Part shown: one piece after another, positions 18,658-27,339 of the stretch
Layout of the letters: every line of letters begins with the position of its first letter
How positions within the stretch are numbered: the stretch's first letter is position 1
From: Oryzibacter oryziterrae
Lineage (GTDB): Bacteria > Pseudomonadota > Alphaproteobacteria > Rhizobiales > Pleomorphomonadaceae
Length of the DNA: 64,000 nucleotides
Reading direction: 5' to 3'
NCBI RefSeq assembly: GCF_021864535.1
Contig: NZ_JAKJIC010000011.1
Coordinates: 1 to 64,000, forward strand
Notes under the pieces: generated by a model
Seen by the model: only the letters and a program-made list of their open reading frames with translations
Told to the model about the DNA's origin: nothing
Databases searched by the model: none
Made by a program: the position numbers and the translations under genes

Positions 18658-18966
18658 TCAGTCTGATTGCCAGAAGGACAGCTGATAGCCGTGGAGATCG
18701 CCTGACTGGGCCGAAACCGGAAACTCCACACTAAGGCAGCGATCAGGAAAATCGAGTGCAATTTTGGCACGGCACAACCCGACCACCCGATTGCGCTGGT
18801 ACGTCAGCTTGTCAGCGGACATGTTGGGGCAGCGATAGTGCCGCACTTTGAAATCAGCGAAGGCTCCACCCGTCCAAAGAGGGCGGTCCTCTATCAGCTG
18901 GAATCCAGCCAGAAGGCCGTGGCATAGCCCAAGGCAAGAGAGAATGAGCCTGAAAAACAGACTCAT
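18658..18966 (-). CDS. small hypothetical, possibly exported protein
   Basis: A 102-codon frame whose first 22 residues (MSLFFRLILSCLGLCHGLLA) look like a signal peptide or anchor, followed by a soluble part with four cysteines. Composition is less arginine/alanine-rich than the shadow frames around it. No family recognised, and the ribosome binding site (GTGAGGA directly before ATG) is poorly spaced. It lies upstream of the toxin-antitoxin pair on the same strand but is separated from it by the operator. Confidence 0.4.
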   Translation of the reverse strand: MSLFFRLILSCLGLCHGLLAGFQLIEDRPLWTGGAFADFKVRHYRCPNMSADKLTYQRNRVVGLCRAKIALDFPDRCLSVEFPVSAQSGDLHGYQLSFWQSD

Positions 18967-19069
18967 TCCTCACATCCAATGCCCTGAGCGGCATTCGACG
19001 CGCCAAGCTCTGCCCGCAGCTCTCGGGGACGCCCTTGTAGCGGCGTCCGGAACTACAGGCAGGTCATTC

Positions 19070-20548
19070 TCACTCGACGCCGAGCTTGGCCTTGACCAGG
19101 TCGTTGACGGCCTGCGGGTTGGCCTTGCCACCGGTGGCCTTCATGACCTGGCCGACGAACCAGCCGGCGAGCGTGGGCTTGAGGCGGGCCTGCTCGGCCT
19201 TGTCGGGGTTGGCGGCGATGACGTCGGCGACGGCCTTTTCGATGGCGCCGGTGTCGGTGACCTGCTTCATGCCGCGGCTCTCGACCAGGTCCTTGGGATC
19301 GCCGCCTTCGGTGTAGACGATCTCGAACAGATCCTTGGCGATCTTGCCGGAGATAGTGCCGTCGCGGATCAGGTCGACGATGGCGCCAAGCTGATCGGGC
19401 GAAACGGGAGAGTTTTCAATGCTCTTGCCGTCCTTGTTGAGACGGCCGAACAGCTCGTTGATCATGAAGTTGGCTACGGCCTTGCCGTCGCGGCCCTTGG
19501 CGACCGCTTCGAAATAGTCGGCGGAGATCTTCTCCAGCGTCAGCACCATGGCGTCATAGGGGGTGACGCCATATTCGGCGATGAAGCGCGCCTTCTTCTC
19601 GTCCGGCAGTTCGGGCAGATGCGCCTTCAGACCCTCGACCCAGGCGGGATCGAGTTCGAGCGGCAGCAGGTCCGGATCGGGGAAGTAGCGATAGTCATGC
19701 GCTTCTTCCTTGGACCGCATGGAGCGCGTCTCGCCCTTGGCGGCGTCGTAGAGGCGGGTTTCCTGATCGATCTTGCCGCCGTCTTCGAGGATGGCGATCT
19801 GCCGGCGCGCTTCATATTCGATGGCCTGACCGGCGAAGCGCATGGAGTTGACGTTCTTGATCTCGCAACGCGTGCCGAGCGGCGCGCCGGGCTTGCGCAC
19901 GGACACGTTGATGTCGGCGCGCATGGAGCCCTCTTCCATGTTGCCGTCACAGGTGCCGAGATAGCGCAGGATGGTCCTGAGCTTGGAGAGATAGGCCTTG
20001 GCCTCGTCGGACGAGCGCAGGTCGGGCTTGGAGACGATCTCCATCAGCGCCACACCCGAGCGGTTCAGGTCGACGAAGGACATGGTGGGGTGCTGGTCGT
20101 GGATCGACTTGCCGGCGTCCTGTTCAAGATGCAGGCGCTCGATACCGACTTCCACCACACCCTCAGGCATGTCGAGGATGACCTTGCCCTCACCGACGAT
20201 CGGCTGCTTGTACTGGCTGATCTGGTAGCCCTGCGGCAGGTCCGGGTAGAAATAGTTCTTCCGGTCGAAGATCGAATAATGGTTGATCTCGGCCTTGAGG
20301 CCGAGGCCGGTGCGCACGGCCTGCGCCACGCATTCCTCGTTGATCACGGGCAGCATGCCGGGCATGGCCGCATCGACCAGCGACACATGGGCATTGGGCG
20401 CGCCGCCGTATTCCGCCGAAGCACCCGAGAACAGCTTGGACTTGGACGTGACTTGCGCGTGCACTTCCATGCCAATGACGATTTCCCAGTCGCCGGTGGC
20501 GCCTTTGATCATCTTCTTGGGATCGGGTGTGCGGACGGCCATGTTCAT
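19070..20548 (-). CDS. gatB: aspartyl/glutamyl-tRNA(Asn/Gln) amidotransferase subunit B
   Basis: The B subunit of GatCAB activates mischarged Glu-tRNA(Gln) or Asp-tRNA(Asn) for amidation. At 492 residues it has the normal length. It begins with the conserved [18 protein letters not shown] region (about 22-45). The kinase-like core includes [12 protein letters not shown] and the cysteine-bearing [11 protein letters not shown]. It ends with a YqeY-type tail domain ([16 protein letters not shown] onward). The start at 20548 gives [16 protein letters not shown], with GAGAG upstream. gatC and gatA are not in the window. Confidence 0.96.
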   Translation of the reverse strand: MNMAVRTPDPKKMIKGATGDWEIVIGMEVHAQVTSKSKLFSGASAEYGGAPNAHVSLVDAAMPGMLPVINEECVAQAVRTGLGLKAEINHYSIFDRKNYFYPDLPQGYQISQYKQPIVGEGKVILDMPEGVVEVGIERLHLEQDAGKSIHDQHPTMSFVDLNRSGVALMEIVSKPDLRSSDEAKAYLSKLRTILRYLGTCDGNMEEGSMRADINVSVRKPGAPLGTRCEIKNVNSMRFAGQAIEYEARRQIAILEDGGKIDQETRLYDAAKGETRSMRSKEEAHDYRYFPDPDLLPLELDPAWVEGLKAHLPELPDEKKARFIAEYGVTPYDAMVLTLEKISADYFEAVAKGRDGKAVANFMINELFGRLNKDGKSIENSPVSPDQLGAIVDLIRDGTISGKIAKDLFEIVYTEGGDPKDLVESRGMKQVTDTGAIEKAVADVIAANPDKAEQARLKPTLAGWFVGQVMKATGGKANPQAVNDLVKAKLGVE

Positions 20549-20754
20549 CGAAGGCTCTCTCGGGCTCAAGTAAGTGAGGACTGACTTATGGGGGGATAAC
20601 CCACTTTCGCGCCTCACGGAAGAGGAAAGACACGGGGAAGGCGTTGGCCACGGTCGCGCGGGGGGCACCTGCGCTTACGCAAACATTGCTAGGGACCATT
20701 CATGGCCGATCTGCTATCTCTCGCCCACGTCACTGCCATTGCGAGGAAAGGTTC

Positions 20755-21447
20755 ATGAAGCGCTCCGAGATCAACGACGCCATCATCAGGGCGGAAGCGG
20801 ATTTCGCCAAGGTGGGTTTTGCCCTGCCCGGCTTTGCCAAATGGAGCCTCGAAGACTGGAAGGCGCAGCGCGCGCCCGCCAGGGACATGATCGAGACGGG
20901 ACTGGGCTGGGATGTCACCGATTTCGCCGAGGGACGGTTTGGCACCAAGGGGCTGCTGCTGTTCACCGTGCGCAACGGCAAGATCGCCGGCGGCTTCGGC
21001 AACCGCCCCTATGCCGAAAAGATCATGATCGCGCGCAGGGATCAGGTCACACCGATGCACCGGCATGGCACCAAGGTGGAGGACATCATCAACCGTGCGG
21101 CCCTCACCGACGGCGCAACGCTGGCGATCCGCCTCTATACGGCAGCTCCAGATGGGTCGCTGTCGAAGAGCCTGCCTGTCGTCGCCCATCTCGACGGGAT
21201 GGTCCGGGAACTGGCGCCGGGCAGCGTGGTGAAGCTCAACCCGGGTGAGTCGATCACGCTGTTTCCGACCACCTATCACTCCTTCTGGGGCGAAGGCGGC
21301 GACGTGGTGGCCGGGGAAGTATCGTCGGTCAATGACGACCGGACTGACAATATCTTTGCCGAGCCGCTGGCTCGCTTCAGCCCGATCGAGGAAGATGCGG
21401 CGGTTTTCCGGCCCATCGTGACGGACATTGCGGGGCTGTCTGCTTAA
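20755..21447 (+). CDS. D-lyxose/D-mannose family sugar isomerase
   Basis: A 230-residue cupin-fold isomerase of the D-lyxose ketol-isomerase family, converting D-lyxose to D-xylulose (and often D-mannose to D-fructose). Metal ligands are visible in MHRHGTKVEDIINR (HxH, K, E) and in TTYHSFWGE. GAGGAAAG lies upstream of ATG 20755. No pentose transporter or kinase is adjacent, although a ROK-family kinase gene lies 0.9 kb downstream on the same strand. The exact sugar is an inference from the family. Confidence 0.85.
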   Translation: MKRSEINDAIIRAEADFAKVGFALPGFAKWSLEDWKAQRAPARDMIETGLGWDVTDFAEGRFGTKGLLLFTVRNGKIAGGFGNRPYAEKIMIARRDQVTPMHRHGTKVEDIINRAALTDGATLAIRLYTAAPDGSLSKSLPVVAHLDGMVRELAPGSVVKLNPGESITLFPTTYHSFWGEGGDVVAGEVSSVNDDRTDNIFAEPLARFSPIEEDAAVFRPIVTDIAGLSA

Positions 21448-21546
21448 GTTGAGGGCAGAGGTCGGGCATTTATGATTCAAAATGCCGGCGGTGTGGGTTA
21501 ACATGCGTGGTGTTGGCCGCCTTTGGCCCGGCCACACCAGGAAAAC

Positions 21547-21807
21547 ATGCCCATGCCGTCCAAGCCCCTGCCCAAGCTCGTGCGATTTCTGTTCCGCCAC
21601 GCCTTGATCGGCTTCGGGCTGGCGATCACCTTCGTCGGGCTGCTGCTGGCCTTTGATATCGGGGGAATCGCGACGTTGATCGGCTCTTCCTCGTCGGGGG
21701 TGCTGGCGACGGTGGTGCTGACCTTTTCCATGGGGCTGACCTTCTCCAGCGTGCAGATGGGCTTTGCCGTGATGCTGCTGGCGAAGCGGGATGACACCTT
21801 CTACTGA
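21547..21807 (+). CDS. small membrane protein of unknown function
   Basis: An 86-residue protein with two hydrophobic segments (about 18-40 and 50-76) joined by a GSSSSG turn, i.e. a helical hairpin in the inner membrane. ATG 21547 with AGGA upstream is preferred; ATG 21553 is possible. It is followed after 27 bases by a cytochrome c gene, which suggests co-transcription. No function known. Confidence 0.7.
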   Translation: MPMPSKPLPKLVRFLFRHALIGFGLAITFVGLLLAFDIGGIATLIGSSSSGVLATVVLTFSMGLTFSSVQMGFAVMLLAKRDDTFY

Positions 21808-21834
21808 GCGCCTGAGGGCGAATCGTTTTTCGAC

Positions 21835-22290
21835 ATGCGCATGCGCTTGAAGCTTCCGATGGCAATGGTGGCGTTCTGCCTCGTGGTGGCCAGTGGCGAC
21901 GCCCTGGCCGGACAGGGGGAGACGCTGTATGAGGCGACCTGTGGCGCTTGCCACGGTCCGGGCGGCGTGGGGACGACGTCAGCGCCGCCGATCGCCGGAA
22001 CCGATCTGTGGTCGAGGCTCGGGGGCAAGGCCGGGGCCTATCTCACCGGTGTGATGGCGGCGGGCATGAGCGGCACGTTCTTGAGCGGAACTTCGCCCTA
22101 CGGCAATCAGCCGATGCCGGCACAATTGTCGCCGAGCCCCGAGGACATGGTGCAGATCGCCTATTACATCCTGGTGGAGCTGAACGGCGGCTCGATGGAC
22201 GACGTGCCGAGCGCGAGAGACTTTGCCGAGGCGCGTGAAAACCCGCCATCGATCGCGGCGCTCACCGCTTTACGCAACGAAACGCAATGA
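21835..22290 (+). CDS. exported c-type cytochrome
   Basis: A 151-residue periplasmic monohaem cytochrome. An N-terminal signal peptide (about 1-25, cleavage after ALA) is followed by the haem-binding CGACH at C36/C39/H40. M94 in NQPMPAQ is the probable sixth ligand. The soluble class-I fold is of normal size. It is probably a small electron carrier for a periplasmic dehydrogenase or oxidase, but no partner is encoded nearby. Confidence 0.9.
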   Translation: MRMRLKLPMAMVAFCLVVASGDALAGQGETLYEATCGACHGPGGVGTTSAPPIAGTDLWSRLGGKAGAYLTGVMAAGMSGTFLSGTSPYGNQPMPAQLSPSPEDMVQIAYYILVELNGGSMDDVPSARDFAEARENPPSIAALTALRNETQ

Positions 22291-22370
22291 ACCCCGTGGA
22301 CTAGGTAGCATCCGGCTTGACCGGATCGTCGCTGTGCCGGTAAGCCTGCACATCCTCATTTCAGCATTCG

Positions 22371-23345
22371 TTGGACCGAAAACTGTCACACGCCCTCACG
22401 CCCTCCGCCGCCTCTGCGCCCCATGAAGCTGCCTCATCCGGCCCCGTCGCCATCGGCATTGATCTTGGTGGTACCAAGCTGATGGCCGGCCTTGCCGGTC
22501 TCGATGGCCAGATGCTGGCGAATGTCGAGCAGCCGACCCGCCATGGCAAGGGCGCGCCGGTGCTGGGGCAGATCGAAGAGATCGTCGCCGAACTTTGCCA
22601 AACGGCAGGCGTGGAACGGTCACGGCTGGCGCAGGTGACCATCGGCGTGCCGGCGGCCGTGGACCCGGTGACGGGTCTCGCTTCGCTGTCGCCGAACCTG
22701 GAGCTGGACCCGACGCGTCCGCTGGCGGTGGTGCTGGGCGAGCGGCTCGGCTGCCGGGTGAATGTGGAAAATGACGTGAATGTTGCCGCCTTCGGCGAGG
22801 CCGTGCTCGGTCATGGCCGCGGCACCGGCGCGCTGGCGCTGATTTCCTTCGGCACCGGCGCGGGCATGGGCCTCGTGATCGGTGGCAAGATGGTGCGCGG
22901 CGTCGGCGGGCGGACGGGCGAGATCGCCTATTTGCCGCTCGGTGGGGACGCCTATGCGGACGAGGAGCGGACCAAGGCCGGGCTCTATGAGCTGGCCGTG
23001 GGATCGCCCGGCTTCCGCGGCGCCTATAGCGATGACGGCACCAGCGTGTTCGAAATCTTCGAGCGGGCGACCAAGGGCGAAGCGAAGGCACAGGCGGTGA
23101 TCGAGCAGGTGGCGCGCACGGGTGCGCTCGGCCTGGCGAGCGTTGTCGCGCTGATCGATCCGGACGTGGTGGTGCTGGCGGGCAGCATTGGCGCGCGGCA
23201 GGAATTTGCCGATCTGCTCAAGGCCAATCTCGCCAAGCTGCTGCCCTTCCCCGTGCGGGTCGAGGTGAGCGCGCTCGGCCGCGAAGCGGGTCTGCATGGC
23301 GCGGTTCAGGCGGCCGTGGCGGCGGCGCGGGACGGCGCGAACTGA
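22371..23345 (+). CDS. ROK-family sugar kinase (zinc motif absent)
   Basis: A 324-residue actin-fold kinase or kinase-like protein. The phosphate-1 motif is IGIDLGGTKLMAGL at about 27-40. The catalytic ENDVNVAAFGE and phosphate-2 FGTGAGMGL segments are intact, so sugar kinase activity is likely (glucose, fructose or N-acetylated sugar). The usual ROK zinc-binding CxCGxxGCxE is missing: after GRTGEIAYLPLGG come no cysteines. The start is the TTG at 22371; no ATG or GTG in frame precedes the nucleotide-binding motif. The start is therefore the weakest part of the call. Confidence 0.82.
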   Translation: MDRKLSHALTPSAASAPHEAASSGPVAIGIDLGGTKLMAGLAGLDGQMLANVEQPTRHGKGAPVLGQIEEIVAELCQTAGVERSRLAQVTIGVPAAVDPVTGLASLSPNLELDPTRPLAVVLGERLGCRVNVENDVNVAAFGEAVLGHGRGTGALALISFGTGAGMGLVIGGKMVRGVGGRTGEIAYLPLGGDAYADEERTKAGLYELAVGSPGFRGAYSDDGTSVFEIFERATKGEAKAQAVIEQVARTGALGLASVVALIDPDVVVLAGSIGARQEFADLLKANLAKLLPFPVRVEVSALGREAGLHGAVQAAVAAARDGAN

Positions 23346-23352
23346 GGGTGAA

Positions 23353-23997
23353 TCACTCCGCGTCGAGTTCGGCGCGGAGATCGGCCAGCGTGGCGGCGAT
23401 GTGCCGTTCACCGAGATCGCGAACCCTGGCGGCGTCGCGATCCTTCCAGGCGCTGTAGAGGGCCGCGTGTTCGGCCTGCGCCCTCTCGGTGCGGCCTTCG
23501 GGCCTGAGGTGGCGCACCACGTAGCGCTCGCCAATCACATGCAATCGCTCGATCATCTCCAGCGTCACCGGAGCTCCGGCGGGCTGGATCAGCGCCATGT
23601 GGAAGGCGCGGTTGAAGGCGCCGACGCGCGACGAGCGCACGGCGACGGCGTTGTGCAGCGCCTCGAAAGCGCGGCGCGTGGCTTCGAGAGCGGCCGCATC
23701 GGCCCGTTCGGCGCCGCGGGCGGCCGCGTCGGGTTCGATGCGCAGGCGCAGGTCAAAGACGTCGAAGGCCTCGGCTGACGAGAGCGGCCGGACGAAGAAG
23801 CCGCGATTGGCCTGCGAGGTGACGAGGCCGTTCTGCTGCAGCTTGGCGAAGGCTTCGCGCAAGGGGATCTTGCTGACGCCGAACTCGGCCGCCAGCGCAT
23901 CCTGCTTGAGCGCGGAGTCGGCGGGGATGTCGCCGGCAACGATGCGCTCCTGCAGGATGGCGGCTATCTGATCGGCCAGGTTCGACTTCTGCAGCAT
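23353..23997 (-). CDS. GntR/FadR-family regulator of hydroxyproline catabolism
   Basis: A 214-residue regulator with an N-terminal winged helix (about 5-65; FGVSKIPLREAFAKLQQNGLV) and a C-terminal FCD domain with metal-type histidines. Start at 23997 gives MLQKSNLADQIAAILQERI. It is the last gene of a minus-strand unit (deaminase, epimerase, regulator), 10 bases after the epimerase. Its likely operator is the palindrome at 25953-25964, between this operon and the divergent oxidase gene. A role as hydroxyproline-responsive repressor is inferred. Confidence 0.88.
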   Translation of the reverse strand: MLQKSNLADQIAAILQERIVAGDIPADSALKQDALAAEFGVSKIPLREAFAKLQQNGLVTSQANRGFFVRPLSSAEAFDVFDLRLRIEPDAAARGAERADAAALEATRRAFEALHNAVAVRSSRVGAFNRAFHMALIQPAGAPVTLEMIERLHVIGERYVVRHLRPEGRTERAQAEHAALYSAWKDRDAARVRDLGERHIAATLADLRAELDAE

Positions 23998-24007
23998 TTG
24001 TGATCCC

Positions 24008-25009
24008 TCAGACGACCTGGAAGCCCTTCCAGAAGTCGTCGGCGCGATCGATCCAGATGGTGTTGAAACCGGTGGCGATGGCCGACCCCTGGATGGACGG
24101 GATGATGGCGGGCTTGCCGGCCACCTCGGTGATCGCCTCGACACGGCCGATGAAGCGGCTGCCGATGTAGCTCTCGTGCACGAAGGCTTCGCCGGGTTTG
24201 AGCAGGCCCTTGGCGGCGAGATGGGCGAGGCGCGAGGAGGTGCCGGTGCCACAGGGGGAACGGTCGATGGCCTTGTCGCCGTAGAACACGGCGTTGCGAC
24301 CGTGGGCGCCGTTGCCCTTGGGCTTGTCGGCCCAGAGCACGTGGCTGACGCCGCGGATGGTGGGGTTCAGCGGATGGACCGGCTCGACCTTCTCGCGCAT
24401 CAGGCGACGCACGACGTTGGACAGCTCGATGATCCGGGAAGCGCCGAGGTCGTCGAGGCCGGTGTAGGGGCCCTGCGGCTCGATGATGGCGTAGAAGTTG
24501 CCGCCATAGGAGACGTCGACCGTGAGCGGGCCGAAGCCGGGCACCTCGATCTCCACGCCCGTGACGGCGACAAAGGCGGGGACGTTGGTGATCTTGACGA
24601 AGGTGACCTTGTCGCCCTCGGCGCCATAGTCGATGTCGATGACGCCGGCGGGCACCTCGACGCGCAGCTTGCCGGGCGTGCGGGGCGTGATCAGGCCATG
24701 TTCGAGGCCGAAGGTGATCATGCCGATGGTGCCGTGGCCGCACATGGGCAGGCAGCCGGACGTTTCGATGAAGAGGATGCCGCAATCGGCATCCTCGCGG
24801 GTCGGCGGATAGAGGAAGCCGCCGGACATCATGTCATGGCCGCGCGGCTCGAAGCAGAGGCCGGTGCGGATCCAGTCGAAGCGCTCCAGGAAATCCTGGC
24901 GGCGCTCCGACATGTTGGCGCCCTTGAGGAGCGGTGCGCCACCGGCCACCAGCCGCACCGGATTGCCGGCCGTATGCCCGTCGATGCAGAAGAAGGTGTG
25001 GCGCATCAT
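24008..25009 (-). CDS. 4-hydroxyproline 2-epimerase (proline racemase family)
   Basis: It interconverts trans-4-hydroxy-L-proline and cis-4-hydroxy-D-proline. The 333-residue enzyme has the two catalytic cysteines of true racemases/epimerases: C90 in PMCGHGTIG and C253 in SPCGTGTS. This separates it from the Thr/Cys dehydratase subgroup. Start at 25009 gives MMRHTFFCIDGHTAGNPVR with GAGG just upstream; ATG 25006 and TTG 25018 are close alternatives. It follows the dapA-like gene by only a few bases and precedes the GntR regulator. Confidence 0.92.
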   Translation of the reverse strand: MMRHTFFCIDGHTAGNPVRLVAGGAPLLKGANMSERRQDFLERFDWIRTGLCFEPRGHDMMSGGFLYPPTREDADCGILFIETSGCLPMCGHGTIGMITFGLEHGLITPRTPGKLRVEVPAGVIDIDYGAEGDKVTFVKITNVPAFVAVTGVEIEVPGFGPLTVDVSYGGNFYAIIEPQGPYTGLDDLGASRIIELSNVVRRLMREKVEPVHPLNPTIRGVSHVLWADKPKGNGAHGRNAVFYGDKAIDRSPCGTGTSSRLAHLAAKGLLKPGEAFVHESYIGSRFIGRVEAITEVAGKPAIIPSIQGSAIATGFNTIWIDRADDFWKGFQVV

Positions 25010-25014
25010 GAACC

Positions 25015-25923
25015 TCAAATCTTCTTGGGGCCGACGGGACGGGTGGCTGCGGCCTGTTCCACCATGGCGATGATCTCGGCGCGGCGGGCGCCGGACAGGA
25101 TCATGCGCGGCATGCGCACGCGCTCGGAGCCACGGCCCATGATCTGTTCGGCCAGCTTGATGGTCTGCACCAGATCATGCTCGGCGTCGAGATGCAGCAG
25201 CGGCATGAACCAGCGATAGATCTCGCGGGCACGCATCCAGTCGCCACGGGCGGCGGCGGCCACCAGCTCGACGGACTCGTGCGGGAAGGCGGAGGTGAGA
25301 CCGGAGACCCAGCCCTTGGCGCCGAGCATCAGACCTTCGAGGGCGACGTCGTCGAGACCGGCGAAGATCTCGTAGCGGCTGCCGAAGGCGTTGATGAGGT
25401 CGGTGAAGCGGCGCGAGTCCGGGGCGCTTTCCTTGACGGCGACGATGTTCGGCACGTCGGCCAGCGCATCGAGCACTTCCTTGCCGATGTTGACGCGATA
25501 GGCCGGCGGGTTGTTGTAGAGCATGATCGGCAGGCTAACCGCCTCGGCGACAGCGCGGAAATGGGCGATCAGCTCTTCCGTCTTGGGCACATAGACCATG
25601 GCCGGCAGCAGCATCAGGCCGTCGATGCCCGCGGCTTCGGCGGCGCGTGCATAGGCGACCGCGCGGCGGGTGTCGAATTCGGACACGCCGGTGATGACCG
25701 GCACGCGCTTGTCGACCACCTCGACGACCGCCTTCAGGACGGTGCGCTTCTCGTCGGGATCGAGCGAGTTGTTCTCGCCGCAGGTGCCGAGCACGATCAG
25801 ACCGTCGACGCCGTCGCGCACCAAGGCGTCATAGCCGGCCTGGGTGGCCTTGAGATCGATCGACAGATCCTCGGCAAATTGCGTAGTGGCGGCGGGAAAT
25901 ACGCCTTTCCAGGAGGTGGGCAT
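25015..25923 (-). CDS. DapA-family lyase, probable 1-pyrroline-4-hydroxy-2-carboxylate deaminase
   Basis: A 302-residue class I aldolase-fold enzyme with Schiff-base lysine K164 (VAVKES) and tyrosine Y136 (LYNNPP), and GTCGEN in place of the GTTGE of true dihydrodipicolinate synthase. In hydroxyproline-degrading bacteria the family member next to the epimerase deaminates pyrroline-4-hydroxy-2-carboxylate to alpha-ketoglutarate semialdehyde, and that function fits here. The semialdehyde dehydrogenase expected next is not in this cluster. It is first in a three-gene operon, divergent from the FAD oxidase. Confidence 0.87.
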   Translation of the reverse strand: MPTSWKGVFPAATTQFAEDLSIDLKATQAGYDALVRDGVDGLIVLGTCGENNSLDPDEKRTVLKAVVEVVDKRVPVITGVSEFDTRRAVAYARAAEAAGIDGLMLLPAMVYVPKTEELIAHFRAVAEAVSLPIMLYNNPPAYRVNIGKEVLDALADVPNIVAVKESAPDSRRFTDLINAFGSRYEIFAGLDDVALEGLMLGAKGWVSGLTSAFPHESVELVAAAARGDWMRAREIYRWFMPLLHLDAEHDLVQTIKLAEQIMGRGSERVRMPRMILSGARRAEIIAMVEQAAATRPVGPKKI

Positions 25924-25952
25924 TGACTGAGCCTCGCTAAGGGGTTTCTATA

Positions 25953-25964
25953 ATCGTATACGAT
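25953..25964. promoter_or_regulatory. palindromic GntR operator in the hydroxyproline locus
   Basis: ATCGTATACGAT is a perfect 12-base palindrome, followed directly by a further half site ATATACGA. It lies in the 68-base gap between the divergent deaminase and oxidase genes and has the GTATAC core seen for FadR-type GntR regulators. It would control both directions. Confidence 0.7.
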
Positions 25965-25991
25965 ATACGAAAATGAATTGGAGTCGGTCAA

Positions 25992-27236
25992 GTGGAGAGA
26001 GATCAGACGCTCGTCGTCGGTGGGGGCATCGTCGGCCTGACTGCGGCGCTGGCGCTGCAGAAGGCGAATGTTCAGACGCTCCTGATCGACCCAGCCCGCG
26101 AGCGTCCGCCGGCGTCGTGGGGCAATGCCGGCCATATTGCCACCGAACAGGTGGAGCCACTGGCCTCGCCGGCCGCGCTGGCGTCCGTGCCAAGACGCCT
26201 GACGCTGGCTGGCGGCGCACTGGCGCTGCCGCCGCAGGAGATCGCGACGTGGCTGCCCTTCGGTCTTCGCCTGATGCTGGCCTCGCGGCCTGCCAGCTTT
26301 GCAGCGGGCAAGGCGGCCTTGAAGGCGCTGCTGAAGGACGCCCTGCCCGCCTGGCGACATCTGGTGACCGATTTGAACCGCCCGGATCTCCTGATCGAAG
26401 GTGGGCATATGGTGGTGTGGCACGGCGCCGAGGCGGCACGGCGGGGCGCCGATCACTGGTTCGCCGCCGACATTGGCACGGCAACCTGTCGCCCGTCCGA
26501 CACGGCTGAGCTTGATCGGGCTGCCTCACTGCTGCATGCGCGGCCCGCCGGTGGCGTCACTTTCGGCAAGACAGGGCAAGTGCTGGATCCGGGCGCCGTG
26601 TTGACGGCGGTGAAGGATGCCTTTCTGGAAGCCGGCGGGCGGATCATCGCCGATAGCGTGTCCAAGATCGATGTGGAGGCAGGACAGGCCGTCGCGGTGA
26701 CCTGTGGCGGAACGCGCCTGCAGGGGCGGCAGATCCTGGTTGCGGCCGGTGTCGAGAGCGCGGCGCTCCTGAAGCCGCTCGGGATCAAGGCGCCGATCAT
26801 TGCCGAGCGCGGCTACCACATTCAGGCCGAGAGCCACGACTGGCCTGAAAGCCAGCCGCCGCTGGTATTCGAGGAACGATCGATGATCGTCACGCGCTTT
26901 GCCGGTGGCGTTCGGGCGTCGAGCTTTGTCGAGCTGTCGCGCCATGACGCGCCGCCTGTGACGCGCCGCTGGGAGCGATTGGAACAGCATGTGGCCGAAC
27001 TCGGATTGCCGCTGCGACCGCCCTTCCGGCGCTGGTATGGCTCGCGCCCGACCTTGCCCGATTATCTGCCGGCCATCGGCAAGGCGGACGGGGTGGACAA
27101 CCTGTTCTATGCCTTTGGACACCAGCATCTGGGGCTAACACTCGGCCCCATCACGGCCTTCCACCTGCTGGACCTGCTCGCAAGCGGCAACAGCAACCCG
27201 ATTCTGGAGCCCTTCTCGCTCGGGCGCTTCAAATAG
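25992..27236 (+). CDS. FAD-dependent D-amino-acid dehydrogenase, probable D-hydroxyproline dehydrogenase
   Basis: A 414-residue DAO-family flavoprotein. The dinucleotide motif GGGIVG is at 10-15, and the C-terminal part has the FAD-contact segment YAFGHQHLGLTLGP. In context it should oxidise cis-4-hydroxy-D-proline to pyrroline-4-hydroxy-2-carboxylate, linking the epimerase and the deaminase and passing electrons to the respiratory chain. GTG at 25992 is the start, with GGAG about nine bases upstream. It is divergently transcribed from the epimerase operon and shares its control region. Confidence 0.88.
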   Translation: MERDQTLVVGGGIVGLTAALALQKANVQTLLIDPARERPPASWGNAGHIATEQVEPLASPAALASVPRRLTLAGGALALPPQEIATWLPFGLRLMLASRPASFAAGKAALKALLKDALPAWRHLVTDLNRPDLLIEGGHMVVWHGAEAARRGADHWFAADIGTATCRPSDTAELDRAASLLHARPAGGVTFGKTGQVLDPGAVLTAVKDAFLEAGGRIIADSVSKIDVEAGQAVAVTCGGTRLQGRQILVAAGVESAALLKPLGIKAPIIAERGYHIQAESHDWPESQPPLVFEERSMIVTRFAGGVRASSFVELSRHDAPPVTRRWERLEQHVAELGLPLRPPFRRWYGSRPTLPDYLPAIGKADGVDNLFYAFGHQHLGLTLGPITAFHLLDLLASGNSNPILEPFSLGRFK

Positions 27237-27339
27237 GAGCAAACACCGCATGGAAAACCCGGATTTTTTCGGGCAGTTTTGACCGGTTTTTCGCCATTCT
27301 TCAGAGATTGGTAACCATGCAACCCGACTATGTACCAAC

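Noticed and set aside
18848-20584. A 578-codon plus-strand open frame
   Set aside because: It lies opposite gatB, which is complete and conserved, and has the Val/Leu/Gly/Asp/His-rich look of a shadow.
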